Below, one piece after another: positions 1 to 9,739 of a stretch of 64,000 bases of DNA (positions are counted from its first letter, which is position 1; every line of letters starts with the position of its first letter). The notes under the pieces are model-generated. The model had not been told where the DNA came from, did not search any database, and worked only from the letters and a program-made list of their open reading frames with translations. The DNA lies in assembly GCA_021845865.1 (NCBI GenBank), contig JAJZVC010000006.1:1-64000 (forward strand), given 5' to 3'. The translations under genes and the position numbers were made by a program. Source of the DNA: Pseudomonadota bacterium (lineage in GTDB: Bacteria; Pseudomonadota; Gammaproteobacteria; Burkholderiales; UBA9220).

Positions 1-70
1 CCACCGCGATACCCACCGCCTCCACCCAGGGAACGATGAGACCGATGACCTCCACCAGGAGCTCGTGCAT
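1..70 (-). CDS. N-terminal fragment of a small membrane protein (DUF1622-like?)
   Basis: Only the first 23 codons lie in the window, reading off the left edge from an ATG at 70 that sits 4 bases past the end of valS. The peptide is hydrophobic (start MHELLVEVIGLIVPWVEAVG) with a Glu-Ala-Val-Gly-Ile stretch typical of the first helix of DUF1622 inner-membrane proteins. That family call rests on a very short piece and is inference. It is probably co-transcribed after valS. Confidence 0.35.
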   Translation of the reverse strand, partial: MHELLVEVIGLIVPWVEAVGIAV

Positions 71-73
71 GGC

Positions 74-2857
74 CTATTTCAGCTTGCCGAACTGGGCCTG
101 GAGCTTTTCCAGGGTGGCGCCGAAGTTGGCCAGGCGCTCCTTCTCCTGGGCCACCACGGCGGCGGGGGCGCGCTCGACGAAAGAGGCGTTGGAGAGCTTG
201 CCTTCGGCCTTGGCGATCTCGCCCTTGAGGCGCTCGATCTCCTTGGACAGGCGGGCGAGTTCGGCCTCCTTGTCGATCTCCACCTGGAGCATGAGGCGGA
301 AGTCGCCCACCACCTGCACCGGAGCATCGGCGTCGGGCAGCTCCCCTTCGGCGGCGGTGACCTCGGACAGCTTCACCAGGGCCTTGAGATAGGGGCCGAA
401 GGCCTCCACCGTGGGCTTGTCGCCCGCAACCACCAGGGGCACCCGCTGGGCGGGGGACAGGTTCATTTCGCCGCGCAGGGTGCGGCAGGCATTGACCATC
501 TCCTTCAACAGGGCGATGCGGGCGTTGGCCTCCTGGTCCACCTTGGCCGGGTCGGCTTCGGGGTAGCGGGCCAGCATGATGGAACCGGGCTCGGCGCCCT
601 TCTTGCACTGGCCGGCGCCGGTCAGGGGCGCCACCTTCTGCCACAACTCCTCGGTGATGAAAGGAATCAACGGATGGGCCAGGCGCAGGACGGCGCCCAG
701 GACGCGCACCAGGGTGCGGCGGGTGGCCCGCTGCTGGGCCTCGCTGCCCTCGTTGAGGCGCACCTTGGCCAGTTCCAGATACCAGTCGCAGTACTCGTCC
801 CAGATGAACTCGTAGACGGCACGGGCCACCATGTCGAAGCGGTAAGCCTTGAAGGCCTCTTCCACCTCCATTTCCGCCTGCTGCAGGCGGCTGATGATCC
901 AGCGGTCCACCTCGGAATGTTCCAGGGGCAGGCTTTCATCCAGGCCCACGTCCTTGCCTTCGCAGTTCATCAGCACGAAGCGGCTGGCGTTCCACAGCTT
1001 GTTGCAGAAATTGCGGTAGCCCTCAGAGCGCTGGATGTCGAACTTGATGTCGCGGCCGTGGGTGGCGAGGCTGGCGAAGGTGAAGCGGATGGCGTCGGTG
1101 CCGAAGGCGGGGAAGCCGTTAGGGTAATCGGCGCGGGTCAGCTTGGCGATGCTTTCCGCCTGCTTGGGGTTCATCAGGCCGGTGGTGCGCTTGGCGATGA
1201 GTTCGTCCAGGGTGATGCCGTCGATGAGGTCGATGGGGTCGATGATGTTGCCCTTGGACTTCGACATCTTGTTGCCGTGTGCGTCCCGCACCAGGCCGGT
1301 GACGTAGACCTCGCGGAAGGGCACCTTGCCGGTGAAGTGCAGGGACATCATCACCATGCGGGCGACCCAGAAGAAGATGATGTCGAAGCCGGTGACCAGC
1401 ACGCTGGTGGGGAGATACCTATCCAGCTCGGGGGTCTTGTCCGGCCAGCCCAGGGTGGAAAAAGGCCACAGGGCGGAGGAGAACCAGGTGTCGAGGACGT
1501 CTTCGTCCTGGCTCAGCTTCTTGTCGGCGCCGGCCTTGGCCTGGGCTTCCTCGGCGCTGTGGGCGACGTAGACGTTGCCGTCCTCGTCGTACCACGCCGG
1601 GATGCGGTGGCCCCACCACAGTTGGCGGGAGATGCACCAGTCCTGGATGTTTTCCAGCCACTGGTTGTAGGTGCCGGTCCAGTTCTCGGGGACGAACTTG
1701 ATGTCGCCCTTGGCAACGGAATCGAGGCCGGCCTTGGCCATGCCTTCCATGGCCACGTACCACTGGTCGGTGAGCATGGGCTCGATCACCACGTGGGTGC
1801 GGTCGCCCCGGGGAACCATCAGCTTGTGGGGTTTAACCTCCACCAGCAGGCCCCGGGCTTCCAGCTCGGCCACCAGCTTCTTGCGCGCATCAAAGCGGTC
1901 CAGGCCCTGGTACTCGGCGGGGCCGAAGTCGTTGATGCGGGCGTCCAGGGTGAAGACGTTGATGGGCTCCAGCTTGTGGCGCTGCCCCACCTGATAGTCG
2001 TTGAAGTCGTGGGCCGGGGTGATCTTGACGCAGCCGGTGCCGAATTCGGGGTCCACGTAATCGTCGGCGATGATCGGGATGGTGCGCTCGGCGATGGGCA
2101 AGCGCACGTGCTGGCCGATGAGGTGCTTGTAGCGCTCGTCCTCGGGGTGCACCGCCACGGCCACGTCACCCAGCAGGGTTTCGGGACGGGTGGTGGCGAC
2201 GATCAGGGCGCCCTCGCCTTTATGCCCTTCAGGGTATTCCTCAAGGGGATAGCGGATGTGCCACATGAAGCCGTCTTCTTCCTCGGAGATCACCTCCAGG
2301 TCGGAAACGGCGGTTCCCAGCACCGGGTCCCAGTTCACCAGGCGCTTGCCGCGGTAGATCAGGCCTTCGTTGTAGAGGCGCACGAAGACTTCGGTGACGG
2401 CGCGGGACAGGCCCTCGTCCATGGTGAAGCGCTCCCGGGACCAGTCCGGGGAGGTGCCCAGGCGGCGCATCTGGCGGGTGATGGTGCTGCCGGACTGCTC
2501 CTTCCACTCCCACACCTTCTCCACGAAGGCTTCCCGGCCCAGGTCGTGGCGGGAGATCTTCTTCGCGTCCAACTGACGCTCCACCACGATCTGGGTGGCG
2601 ATGCCGGCGTGGTCGGTGCCCGGCTGCCACAGGGTGTTGAGGCCCTTCATGCGGTGGTAGCGGACCAGGGCGTCCATCAGGGTGTGCTGGAAGGCGTGCC
2701 CCATGTGCAGGGTGCCGGTGACGTTGGGGGGCGGCAGCATGATGCAGTAGGCGTCGCGGCCGGGCGCGTTGCCGGCGGCGAAATAGCCGCTTTGTTCCCA
2801 GTGCTGGTACCAGCGTTGTTCGATGTCGCGGGGCTCGAAGCTTTTGGCGAGTTCCAT
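74..2857 (-). CDS. valS: Valyl-tRNA synthetase
   Basis: Class I aminoacyl-tRNA synthetase that charges tRNA-Val with valine in the cytoplasm. The 927-residue product has the usual bacterial length. It shows the HIGH-type signature in [13 protein letters not shown] near residues 42-54, the KMSKS loop in [10 protein letters not shown] in the middle of the protein, the editing-domain region between them, and a C-terminal charged coiled-coil arm ([20 protein letters not shown]) typical of ValRS. It reads leftward and is the last complete gene of a leftward group. Note that the mobile island in this window occupies a tRNA-Val gene, the substrate of this enzyme. Confidence 0.98.
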   Translation of the reverse strand: MELAKSFEPRDIEQRWYQHWEQSGYFAAGNAPGRDAYCIMLPPPNVTGTLHMGHAFQHTLMDALVRYHRMKGLNTLWQPGTDHAGIATQIVVERQLDAKKISRHDLGREAFVEKVWEWKEQSGSTITRQMRRLGTSPDWSRERFTMDEGLSRAVTEVFVRLYNEGLIYRGKRLVNWDPVLGTAVSDLEVISEEEDGFMWHIRYPLEEYPEGHKGEGALIVATTRPETLLGDVAVAVHPEDERYKHLIGQHVRLPIAERTIPIIADDYVDPEFGTGCVKITPAHDFNDYQVGQRHKLEPINVFTLDARINDFGPAEYQGLDRFDARKKLVAELEARGLLVEVKPHKLMVPRGDRTHVVIEPMLTDQWYVAMEGMAKAGLDSVAKGDIKFVPENWTGTYNQWLENIQDWCISRQLWWGHRIPAWYDEDGNVYVAHSAEEAQAKAGADKKLSQDEDVLDTWFSSALWPFSTLGWPDKTPELDRYLPTSVLVTGFDIIFFWVARMVMMSLHFTGKVPFREVYVTGLVRDAHGNKMSKSKGNIIDPIDLIDGITLDELIAKRTTGLMNPKQAESIAKLTRADYPNGFPAFGTDAIRFTFASLATHGRDIKFDIQRSEGYRNFCNKLWNASRFVLMNCEGKDVGLDESLPLEHSEVDRWIISRLQQAEMEVEEAFKAYRFDMVARAVYEFIWDEYCDWYLELAKVRLNEGSEAQQRATRRTLVRVLGAVLRLAHPLIPFITEELWQKVAPLTGAGQCKKGAEPGSIMLARYPEADPAKVDQEANARIALLKEMVNACRTLRGEMNLSPAQRVPLVVAGDKPTVEAFGPYLKALVKLSEVTAAEGELPDADAPVQVVGDFRLMLQVEIDKEAELARLSKEIERLKGEIAKAEGKLSNASFVERAPAAVVAQEKERLANFGATLEKLQAQFGKLK

Positions 2858-2930
2858 GGTGTTTTAAGAGCCTATTTCAGAAGGAGTTGCGTCGGCGAAA
2901 CCGCGCATTATAACCGAAACGGTTTGCGCT

Positions 2931-3476
2931 TCAGCGCGGCGAGCGGCGGTCGTCGCCCAGGGTATCCAGGTATTGCTGCAATTCGCTGGCGACGGCGTCC
3001 TTCACCATGCGCTCGATTTCGCCGCGGAACTGGTCCAGCAGTTCGCCCAGGGCCAGGTCCAGGCGGCTGGCGAGGCGGGGGGCGATGCGGTTTTCCACCG
3101 CCTCCATCAGTTGGCGCTCCAGGTCGGCGAGGGGTTCGCTGGCCTCGGGGGATGACGCGGCTTCAGGCGCGGCGGCCACGTCGCCAAGCTCCCCGAACGC
3201 CTCGCCCGTCGTTGGCTCTTCAGGCACCGGGATAGGCTCATCGCCCCCTGCGAGGGCGATTTCCTCCATTTCCGGCGGAAGCCCCTCCTCCACGATTTCC
3301 GTCAGCACGGGAATGGGCGCCGTCACCAATGCCTCCGGCGGCACCTCGTCGACCAGGAGGGGGATATCTTCCGCCGTCTCGGCGCTTTCCGGCGCTTCCC
3401 TCTCCTTGCGGTCGACCCCCTCCGCCCGATGCTTGTGCATCAGGGAATCGAGCTTGTCGAAAATGTCGTCGCTCAC
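2931..3476 (-). CDS. Acidic conserved hypothetical protein downstream of holC
   Basis: A 181-residue acidic protein with no signal peptide. The N-terminus (MSDDIFDKLDSLMHKHR) and the C-terminal amphipathic segment (residues about 125-175, ELLDQFRGEIERMVKDAVASEL in part) look structured, while the Glu/Pro/Ala-rich middle looks disordered. Its start overlaps the holC stop by 4 bases, so the two are translationally coupled. Proteins of this kind commonly follow holC in betaproteobacteria (DUF2486-like), but I cannot give a function; a role with the polymerase III chi subunit is only suggested by position. Confidence 0.75.
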   Translation of the reverse strand: MSDDIFDKLDSLMHKHRAEGVDRKEREAPESAETAEDIPLLVDEVPPEALVTAPIPVLTEIVEEGLPPEMEEIALAGGDEPIPVPEEPTTGEAFGELGDVAAAPEAASSPEASEPLADLERQLMEAVENRIAPRLASRLDLALGELLDQFRGEIERMVKDAVASELQQYLDTLGDDRRSPR

Positions 3477-3910
3477 CGCCGCCCCTGCTGGTGGCCGGAA
3501 AGATCGTGGGTACGGATGTCATAGCCCCGGTCACGGTAAAACTTGTAGCGCTCCCGTGCCTGCCGCTTGTCGTCCTCGTCCTGGCCGACGATTTCCACCA
3601 AGCGATGGAAGCGGCTGAAGAACGGCGGCGTTTCGGGATGGAGGTTGATCAGCACGTCGTCCCGGTCCAGGTTTTCCACCTCGTGGTCCACGACCACGGG
3701 CGTCACGGAAGCCAGCCGGCTGCCGCCGCGGCAGTGGGGGACGAAGGACAACTGCTGCCACGTCCACAACAGGTGATCCACGCGCTCGGTATCGGCGCTA
3801 TCCGGCGTGTAAATCAGCACCCGCAGCCCCCTTTCCATCGCCTTGGCGGAGAGGGCGCACGCCACCTCGTACTTGTCCTGCACGTGGGTATAGAAATCCA
3901 CCTCGGTCAC
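3473..3910 (-). CDS. holC: DNA polymerase III chi subunit
   Basis: The 145-residue product matches the HolC family: N-terminal VDFYTHVQDKYEVACALSAK, a central region LIYTPDSADTERVDHLLWTW and a C-terminal LVEIVGQDEDDKRQARERYKFYRDRGY. Chi bridges the clamp loader to single-stranded DNA-binding protein at the replication fork. The gene lies 21 bases after pepA on the same strand; pepA-holC-valS is a conserved order in proteobacteria, which supports the call. Confidence 0.93.
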   Translation of the reverse strand: MTEVDFYTHVQDKYEVACALSAKAMERGLRVLIYTPDSADTERVDHLLWTWQQLSFVPHCRGGSRLASVTPVVVDHEVENLDRDDVLINLHPETPPFFSRFHRLVEIVGQDEDDKRQARERYKFYRDRGYDIRTHDLSGHQQGRR

Positions 3911-3931
3911 GGATGGCGTCCCCCTTCGGGC

Positions 3932-5449
3932 TTATTTATGCTCGTGGCCCCGATGGCGCCCCTCTTCCGCCACCTGGATCAGGAAGTGGGTCAGCATCGG
4001 TACCGGGCGGCCGGTGGAGCCCTTGTCCTTGCCCGACTTGTAGGCGGTGCCGGCGATATCCAGGTGCGCCCAGTCGTATTTCTTGGCGAAGCGCGACAGG
4101 AAACAGGCGCCGGTGATGGTGCCCGCCATGCGGCCGCCGATATTGGCCATATCGGCGAAATTGCTCTTCAGCTGCTCCTGATAGTCGTCCCACAGGGGCA
4201 GTTGCCAGGCGCGGTCGCCGCTGTACTCGCCGGCCCGCAGCAAATCCCGGGCGAGGCTGTCGCTGTTGGCCAGCAAGCCGCTGGCGTGGCTGCCGAGGGC
4301 GATGACGCAGGCGCCGGTGAGGGTCGCCACGTCCACCACCAGTTCCGGCTCGAAGCGCTCGGCGTAGGTCAGGGCGTCGCACAGGATGAGGCGGCCCTCG
4401 GCGTCGGTGTTGAGCACCTCCACCGTCTGCCCCGACATGGTGGTGATGATGTCCCCCGGTTTGTTGGCGTTGCCGTCCGGCAGGTTTTCGCAGGTGGGAA
4501 TGAGGGCGACGACGTTGAGGGGAAGCTTCATTTCCGCCACTGCCTGAAGAGTGCCCAGGACGCTGGCCGCGCCGCTCATGTCGTACTTCATTTCGTCCAT
4601 GTCGGCGGGCGGCTTGAGGGAAATGCCGCCGGCATCGAAGGTAATGCCCTTGCCCACCAGCACCACCGGCTTTTGCTTGGCCACGCCGCCGTTGTAGTGG
4701 AGCACGATCAGCTTGGGCGGCTGGCGGCTGCCCTTGGCCACGGAAAGCAGGGCACCCATGCCCAGCTTTTCCATTTCGGCCTGTTCCAGAATCTCGGCTT
4801 TGAGCTTATGGGCCTTGGCCAGTTCCTTGGCCCGCTCGGCCAGATAGGAGGGGGTGCAGATATTGCCCGGCAGGTTGGCCAGGTTCTTCATCAGCTCCAT
4901 GCCGCGGGAAATGGCCAGGCCGCGTTCCACTGCCTCTTCGGCAATGGTCAGTTCATTGCGGCGGCTGACGGCCAGGGTGATCTTGCGCAGGGGGCGGCGG
5001 ACCTCCTCCTGCTTGCTCTTCATCTGGTCGAAGCGGTAAAGGGCCTGCATGGCGGCCACCACCGCCTGCTCGACTTTCCACTCGATGTTCCGCTTGCGCA
5101 CCGGCAACTCGGGCAGGTAGAAGCTCGCTTCCATGGAGCCGGTTTCATTGAGGGTCCGTACCGCGGCGGCCATGGCGTTGCGGTATTCGCCGTCCTTGAA
5201 CTCCCGCTCCTTGCCCAGCCCCACCAGCAGCACGCGGTCGCACAGGGTATTGGGCACGTTGTGCAGCAGCAGAACCGAACCCGCCTTCCCTTCCATGTCG
5301 CCACGGCGGATAATATCGCTCACGTAGCCGTTGGACACGCGGTCGATAAGGTCTCCGGCAAGGGACAGTTTGCGCGGTTCGAAAACGCCGACCACCAAAC
5401 AGGCGGTACGCTGTTTTTCCGGGCTGCCGCTTTTTATGCTAAATTCCAC
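3932..5449 (-). CDS. pepA: Leucyl (cytosol) aminopeptidase
   Basis: M17-family aminopeptidase of 505 residues that removes N-terminal amino acids from peptides; family members use two metal ions. The catalytic signature NTDAEGRLILCDAL is present at about residues 344-357, and the metal-binding GKGITFDAGGISLKP and DMKYDMSGAA-like segments precede it. In other proteobacteria PepA also binds DNA as an accessory protein in site-specific recombination and carAB control; whether that holds here is not visible. It heads the leftward pepA-holC-valS group and is divergent from lptF. Confidence 0.97.
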   Translation of the reverse strand: MEFSIKSGSPEKQRTACLVVGVFEPRKLSLAGDLIDRVSNGYVSDIIRRGDMEGKAGSVLLLHNVPNTLCDRVLLVGLGKEREFKDGEYRNAMAAAVRTLNETGSMEASFYLPELPVRKRNIEWKVEQAVVAAMQALYRFDQMKSKQEEVRRPLRKITLAVSRRNELTIAEEAVERGLAISRGMELMKNLANLPGNICTPSYLAERAKELAKAHKLKAEILEQAEMEKLGMGALLSVAKGSRQPPKLIVLHYNGGVAKQKPVVLVGKGITFDAGGISLKPPADMDEMKYDMSGAASVLGTLQAVAEMKLPLNVVALIPTCENLPDGNANKPGDIITTMSGQTVEVLNTDAEGRLILCDALTYAERFEPELVVDVATLTGACVIALGSHASGLLANSDSLARDLLRAGEYSGDRAWQLPLWDDYQEQLKSNFADMANIGGRMAGTITGACFLSRFAKKYDWAHLDIAGTAYKSGKDKGSTGRPVPMLTHFLIQVAEEGRHRGHEHK

Positions 5450-5560
5450 GGATGGCTCCTTTTTTTGTTGAGTTCCGACGGTTAAACAATCTGGTTCGCT
5501 AATATAATTTCCGATTATCTCCGCAATTTGCGGAAAAAGTCAAAAACACCCCATTAAAGC
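5450..5560. promoter_or_regulatory. Divergent promoter region between pepA and lptF
   Basis: The 111-base gap separates divergent pepA and lptF. It is much richer in A+T than its surroundings and contains a consensus-like TATAAT at 5503-5508 on the plus strand, which would place an lptF start site a few tens of bases before the ATG at 5561. A convincing -35 element at the standard spacing is not obvious. The assignment is by position and one hexamer. Confidence 0.4.
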
Positions 5561-6643
5561 ATGATTTTCAAGCGGGCACTGCTCCGTGAACTCACCGGAG
5601 CTTCGATCACGGTTTTTTCCACGCTTCTCGCCATCGTGGTCACCATCCTGGTAGTCCGCTTCCTCGGCGAGGCCGCCAGCGGCTCGATTACCAGCGGCGC
5701 GGTCGTCCCCCTGCTGGGCTTCAATTTGGTGGGATATCTGCCGGTTCTGCTCTCCCTGACCCTGTTTATCGCCGTCCTGCTCACCCTGACCCGCAGCTAC
5801 CGGGACAACGAGATGATCGTCTGGTTCAGTTCCGGCACCAGCCTTACCGCCTGGATACGTCCGGTGATGTTCTTCTCCCTGCCGGTGGTGCTGGCGATCA
5901 CTCTCCTCTCTTTCGTTCTCGCCCCCTGGGCTCTGGACCGCAGCGCCGAATACCGCCGCCAGCTCGACAGCCGGGACGATGTGGCCTCCGTGTCCCCGGG
6001 CACGTTCAAGGAATCCAAGCAGGCCGAACGGGTATATTTCGTGGAAAACTTCGCCCAGGGCCAGAAAACCGTCAACAACGTCTTCATCCAATCGGTCCAG
6101 AACGGCAAACTGGGCGTCATGGTAGCCCAGCAAGGCCATCAGGAGATCGCCCCCAACGGCGACAAGTTCCTGATTCTGCACAACGGCCGCCGTTACGAAG
6201 GGGAGGCTGGAACGCCGGACTTCCGCATCCTCGAATTCGAGACCTACGCCGTGCGGGTAGAGGCCTTCGAAGCCAAGGGCGCGGACATTTCTCCCAAGTC
6301 CATGAGCACCCTCGCCCTGTTACGCGACCGAACCCCTCCGGCCATGGGCGAACTGCTGTGGCGCTTCGGCCTCCCTGTCAGCGCCCTGGTCCTGGCACTG
6401 CTGGCCATCCCCCTCAGCTTCGTCAACCCCCGCGCCGGCCGCTCCCTCAACCTGATTCTGGCGGTCCTGATCTATATGGTTTACAGCAACCTGGTCAGCA
6501 TCGCCCAGGCCTGGGTAATCCAGGAAAAAATCAGCTTCTCCGTCGGCCTGTGGGCAGTGCACGCCGCCATGATCGTCATGCTGCTGCTGCTGTTCAAGCG
6601 GCGCCTCTCCCTCTACTCGGTATTCTCTCTCCGGAGGCGGTAA
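5561..6643 (+). CDS. lptF: LPS export ABC transporter permease LptF
   Basis: Inner-membrane permease of the LptB2FG complex, which extracts lipopolysaccharide and feeds it to the periplasmic LptC-A-D bridge. The 360-residue protein has three N-terminal and three C-terminal hydrophobic helices flanking a large periplasmic domain (about residues 120-260, beginning RSAEYRRQLDSRDDV), the YjgP/YjgQ layout. The C-terminal helices contain LPVSALVLALLAIPLSFVNP. lptG follows directly with no gap (stop at 6643, ATG at 6644), the standard operon order. Confidence 0.95.
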   Translation: MIFKRALLRELTGASITVFSTLLAIVVTILVVRFLGEAASGSITSGAVVPLLGFNLVGYLPVLLSLTLFIAVLLTLTRSYRDNEMIVWFSSGTSLTAWIRPVMFFSLPVVLAITLLSFVLAPWALDRSAEYRRQLDSRDDVASVSPGTFKESKQAERVYFVENFAQGQKTVNNVFIQSVQNGKLGVMVAQQGHQEIAPNGDKFLILHNGRRYEGEAGTPDFRILEFETYAVRVEAFEAKGADISPKSMSTLALLRDRTPPAMGELLWRFGLPVSALVLALLAIPLSFVNPRAGRSLNLILAVLIYMVYSNLVSIAQAWVIQEKISFSVGLWAVHAAMIVMLLLLFKRRLSLYSVFSLRRR

Positions 6644-7717
6644 ATGCGCATCCTCCACCGCTACCTGGCCCACGAAGTGCTCGGCGGCACTTTGCTGGTG
6701 CTGTCCGGTCTCCTGATGCTGTTCTCCTTTTTCGATCTCATCAACGAGTTGGGCGACCTCGGCAAAGGGCGTTACAACCTGGCGCGTGTTCTGGGCTTCG
6801 TGCTGCTGTCGGTGCCTGGCCATGTCTACGAACTCCTGCCCATTGCAGCCCTGATCGGCTCCCTGTTTGCCCTGTCCCAACTGGTGGCCCACTCGGAGCT
6901 CACCGTCATGCGTACTTCCGGTCTGTCGGTAACGCAAATGGTCGTCAGCCTGGTCAAAAGCGGCACGGTCGTCGTTCTTTTAACCTTGCTGTTCGGCGAA
7001 CTGATCGCCCCGGCGAGCGAAAAGGCCGCCCAGCAGCTGAAACTGAGCGCCACCAGCTCCCTGGTCGCCCAGGAGTTCCGGTCCGGTCTATGGATCAAGG
7101 ATTCCACCAGTTTCGTCAACGTCAGGGAAATGCTGCCGGACACCACCCTGCTGGGCATCAAGATTTACGAATTCGACCAGAAAGCCCATTTGCGCTCCAT
7201 CAGCTTCGCTGAAAAAGGCAGCTACGGGGCGGAAAACACCTGGCACCTGAAAAACGTTTCCCAGACTTGGTTCGACGGCGACTCCACGCGCACCGACAAG
7301 TTGGACAAGGCCGACTGGCACTCGGAAATCACCCCCGACCTGCTGGGGGTGCTGCTAGTGGTGCCGGAACAGATGTCGGCCTGGAACCTGTTCTTCTATA
7401 TCCGCCACCTGCAGGAAAACCAGCAAAGCACCGCCCGTTATGAAATCGCCATGTGGGGCAAGCTGTTCTACCCCCTCGCTTCCTGGGTCATGATGCTCCT
7501 CGCGCTGCCTTTCGCCCTGTTCCACTCGCGCAGCGGCGGAGTAAGCGCCAAGATTTTCGCCGGCATCATGCTGGGCTTGGCGTTCCACCTGCTCAACCGG
7601 ATTTTCGCCCACCTCGGATTGCTGAAGGAGTGGCCGCCGTTGTTCAGCGCCATTTTCCCTACCCTGGTATTTCTGGGCGTGGCGGTCGGCCTGATGTGGT
7701 GGCGGGAAAAAAGATAG
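6644..7717 (+). CDS. lptG: LPS export ABC transporter permease LptG
   Basis: Partner permease of LptF in LPS export. The 357-residue protein begins MRILHRYLAHEVLGGTLLVL, the classic LptG start, and has the same six-helix layout with a periplasmic beta-rich domain. Near the C-terminus GLMWWREKR ends the last helix. It is coupled to lptF. Its end converges on the leftward RDD gene, with only 12 bases between the two stops. Confidence 0.95.
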   Translation: MRILHRYLAHEVLGGTLLVLSGLLMLFSFFDLINELGDLGKGRYNLARVLGFVLLSVPGHVYELLPIAALIGSLFALSQLVAHSELTVMRTSGLSVTQMVVSLVKSGTVVVLLTLLFGELIAPASEKAAQQLKLSATSSLVAQEFRSGLWIKDSTSFVNVREMLPDTTLLGIKIYEFDQKAHLRSISFAEKGSYGAENTWHLKNVSQTWFDGDSTRTDKLDKADWHSEITPDLLGVLLVVPEQMSAWNLFFYIRHLQENQQSTARYEIAMWGKLFYPLASWVMMLLALPFALFHSRSGGVSAKIFAGIMLGLAFHLLNRIFAHLGLLKEWPPLFSAIFPTLVFLGVAVGLMWWREKR

Positions 7718-7729
7718 GCCTTGGGGGCC

Positions 7730-8155
7730 TCAGGGCTTGGTGGCGACGAGACGGGTGCCGGCCAGGCGATCGTGAAGAAACTGGCGCTCGCGATCAAGAA
7801 AGGCCCACAGAATACCGACCCCCAGCAAGAAACATAGCCACCCCAGGGCAAAACGCAGCAAAGCCCGCCCAAGCGTCAACCTCTCGCCATTAGCCATTTC
7901 CAGCCGGATATGCCATGTCTTCATGGGCAAGGTCTGGCCGCCATGGAGCCAAAACCAGAGATAATAACCGGCGATCACTCCCAGCAGGTAAAGCTGGAAA
8001 AAGGGACGGACATGGGGCTGGCCGGTATACCGGGTCAAGGAGACGAACAGGAAGGCCGCGATAAAGAGGACGGCCAGGAGAAGCATCAGGTCGTAGACCA
8101 TGCTCATGACGCGGCGGCCGACTCCCGGGACCGCCGGTTGGTTAGATGCGCTCAT
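7730..8155 (-). CDS. RDD family membrane protein
   Basis: A 141-residue membrane protein with the RDD pattern: an Arg near the first helix (GVGRRVMSMVYDLMLLL), the Gly-rich segment GQTLPMKTWHIRLEMANGERL, and the terminal FLHDRLAGTRLV with the conserved Asp-Arg. Three to four hydrophobic helices are apparent. The family is widespread and poorly characterised; some members affect ion or cation balance. It is the last gene of a leftward group (sigma factor, DUF3619, DUF3106, RDD). Confidence 0.85.
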   Translation of the reverse strand: MSASNQPAVPGVGRRVMSMVYDLMLLLAVLFIAAFLFVSLTRYTGQPHVRPFFQLYLLGVIAGYYLWFWLHGGQTLPMKTWHIRLEMANGERLTLGRALLRFALGWLCFLLGVGILWAFLDRERQFLHDRLAGTRLVATKP

Positions 8156-8170
8156 GTTCGGATTCTACAA

Positions 8171-8662
8171 CTAATTTGAACCGCCCTGAACGGGCGCGGT
8201 CGCGGCGGGAGGCGCCACCGGCTGAGCCGCCTGTTGGCGTTCCACCCATTTCCTCTTGATCTCCTGGCGCTTCTCCGGAGGCAATTGCTTGAGTTTGATG
8301 AATTTGTCCCGCGCCTGGGTACGCTGCTCGGGCGTCAAGCGACTCCAGACGTCCAGGCGGGCACGAATACGCCTCTGCTGCTCGGGCGTCATCTTGGGAT
8401 AGCGGTTGGCCACCCCCAGCAGGCGCTTGCGCTGAACAGCCGGCATGCGATCCCACTCCGGGCCGAGAGGCGCCAACACCACGCGCTGATCCGGCGTCAA
8501 CTCAACCCAGGATGGCGCTTTTTCCTCCGATTTCTGCACGGGCGAAGCCGCGGGCGGCTTGACTTGCGGCGCGCCGGCAAAGGGAGCGGCAACAGCGCCA
8601 CCTCCAACCATGCAGGAAAACAACGCGGCGGCAGCTACTGATCTGCGGAATTTTCCAGCCAT
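8171..8662 (-). CDS. DUF3106 domain secreted protein
   Basis: A 163-residue protein with an N-terminal signal sequence (residues 1 to about 26, ending AAPFAG) followed by a Pro/Ala-rich linker and a helical repeat region in which segments such as LTPDQRVVLAPL, MTPEQQRRIRARL and LTPEQRTQARDKF recur. This is the DUF3106 pattern, common next to an ECF-like sigma factor in betaproteobacteria. The motif resembles the LTxxQ helices of Spy/CpxP-type periplasmic proteins, so a periplasmic stress role is possible but unproven. The start overlaps the DUF3619 gene by 28 bases. Confidence 0.8.
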   Translation of the reverse strand: MAGKFRRSVAAAALFSCMVGGGAVAAPFAGAPQVKPPAASPVQKSEEKAPSWVELTPDQRVVLAPLGPEWDRMPAVQRKRLLGVANRYPKMTPEQQRRIRARLDVWSRLTPEQRTQARDKFIKLKQLPPEKRQEIKRKWVERQQAAQPVAPPAATAPVQGGSN

Positions 8663-9033
8663 GAATCCATACTCGTGTCCAAATAGGCCTGGATGGGCAG
8701 ATCGCCCCCCAGCAAACGCGCATCGATATCCGCCACGTCATCGATGTTGTCGTCCAGGGGAGCGCTTTGCCAGTAAAAGGCAAAGGTCAGGGCGGCCAAC
8801 AGCAGCAGAATCGGCAGGAGGTAAGCGTACCGGCCCTTCCGCGCCCGCCCCCTGCCGGACAGCATGCCATGGCCAGCTGACAAAGCCATTTCCGGCACGT
8901 CCACCGGTTCTTGGTAGGCGGCCAGGGCCCTTTCCCGGGCTTGGCCGAGGCGGTCCAAGGCATCACGATTGATCTGCGTCAAACCACGATTCAGGTGGCC
9001 GGCGAGAGTTCGACCGAATTCCTGTTCGTTCAT
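8635..9033 (-). CDS. DUF3619 membrane protein, putative sigma-factor partner
   Basis: A 132-residue protein with a cytoplasmic N-terminal segment (MNEQEFGRTLAGHLNRGL), one transmembrane helix at about residues 70-90 (AYLLPILLLLAALTFAFYW) and a short acidic periplasmic tail. Its ATG overlaps the sigma factor stop (ATGA). The single-helix layout and coupling to a sigma gene fit an anti-sigma-like regulator, but the family has no demonstrated function known to me, so this is inference from position. Confidence 0.75.
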   Translation of the reverse strand: MNEQEFGRTLAGHLNRGLTQINRDALDRLGQARERALAAYQEPVDVPEMALSAGHGMLSGRGRARKGRYAYLLPILLLLAALTFAFYWQSAPLDDNIDDVADIDARLLGGDLPIQAYLDTSMDSWLENSADQ

Positions 9034-9605
9034 AGTTCAACCCCCTTCTCTTTCAACATTGCCGCAAGACCGTGCACCGCCCGCGAACAATGGGTTTTCA
9101 CGCTCCCCTCGGAGCATCCCATGGCGGCGGCGGTAGCGGCGACATCCATATTCTCCCAATAACGCAGCAGGAAGGCCTCCCGTTGACGCGCAGGCAATTT
9201 TTGCAGCGCGGCCTCAATAAGTTCAACGACTTGGCTGCTTTCCAAGGACTTCGCCGGGTCCTGCAGGAAGCTCGAACCGGACTCCGTCTGCATGGTTTCC
9301 AGGGGATCCTGCTCGTCATCCTCGCCGCCGGAAAACAAGGAAGACAACGGCATGGTCCAGAAGTTGCGGATTTTCTGGCGGCGAAAGTAGTCGCGGATGG
9401 TATTCTGCAGGATGCGCTGAAACAGCAGCGGCAACTCTTCCGCCGGCCGACCCGCGTACTTGTCGCTGAGTTTGAGCATGGAATCCTGGACGATATCCAG
9501 GGCCGCGTCCTCGCCATGGACGGCAAACATCGCCTGTTTGAAGGCACGCCGCTCCACTTGCTTGAGGAACTCGGAAAGCTCCTGATATGTAGCCAGTTTT
9601 TCCAC
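9030..9605 (-). CDS. RNA polymerase ECF-type sigma factor
   Basis: A 191-residue sigma-70 family protein. Region 2 is seen in HGEDAALDIVQDSMLKLSDKYAG and the Arg-rich TIRDYFRRQKIRNFW; region 4 is seen as LPARQREAFLLRYWENMDV followed by an HTH ending GCSEGSVKTHCSRAVHGL. Family members direct polymerase to a small regulon. It heads the leftward sigma-DUF3619-DUF3106-RDD operon and is divergent from ilvB. The targets cannot be read from the window. Confidence 0.88.
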   Translation of the reverse strand: MEKLATYQELSEFLKQVERRAFKQAMFAVHGEDAALDIVQDSMLKLSDKYAGRPAEELPLLFQRILQNTIRDYFRRQKIRNFWTMPLSSLFSGGEDDEQDPLETMQTESGSSFLQDPAKSLESSQVVELIEAALQKLPARQREAFLLRYWENMDVAATAAAMGCSEGSVKTHCSRAVHGLAAMLKEKGVEL

Positions 9606-9739
9606 CCCGGTTAAACAACGGGTTGGGATTTTAACAAATGCCTCCCACCTTTGCAGGACAATCTCCCCGCGCGGGGGTCAACTTGACCAAATTGACGGCA
9701 AACGTTACTGTTTCACCTTTTCCCAAAGAAAAATCAAGC
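9606..9739 (+). promoter_or_regulatory. Intergenic leader of the ilv operon
   Basis: This 134-base gap lies between the divergent sigma-factor gene and ilvB. It contains two TTGAC-type hexamers near 9680-9698 and a short GC hairpin (CCCCGCGCGGGG-like, near 9667). I see no convincing leader peptide rich in Ile/Val/Leu codons, so classical attenuation is not supported. Promoter placement is tentative. Confidence 0.3.

Noticed and set aside
65..3235. A plus-strand open frame of more than 1,000 codons opposite valS and its neighbour
   Set aside because: It is the antisense shadow of valS. The product is His/Gly/Leu-rich with no domain, while the minus strand encodes a complete ValRS with HIGH and KMSKS motifs.
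9606..9739. ilv attenuator with leader peptide
   Set aside because: No short frame rich in Ile, Val or Leu codons followed by a terminator stem is visible in the gap.
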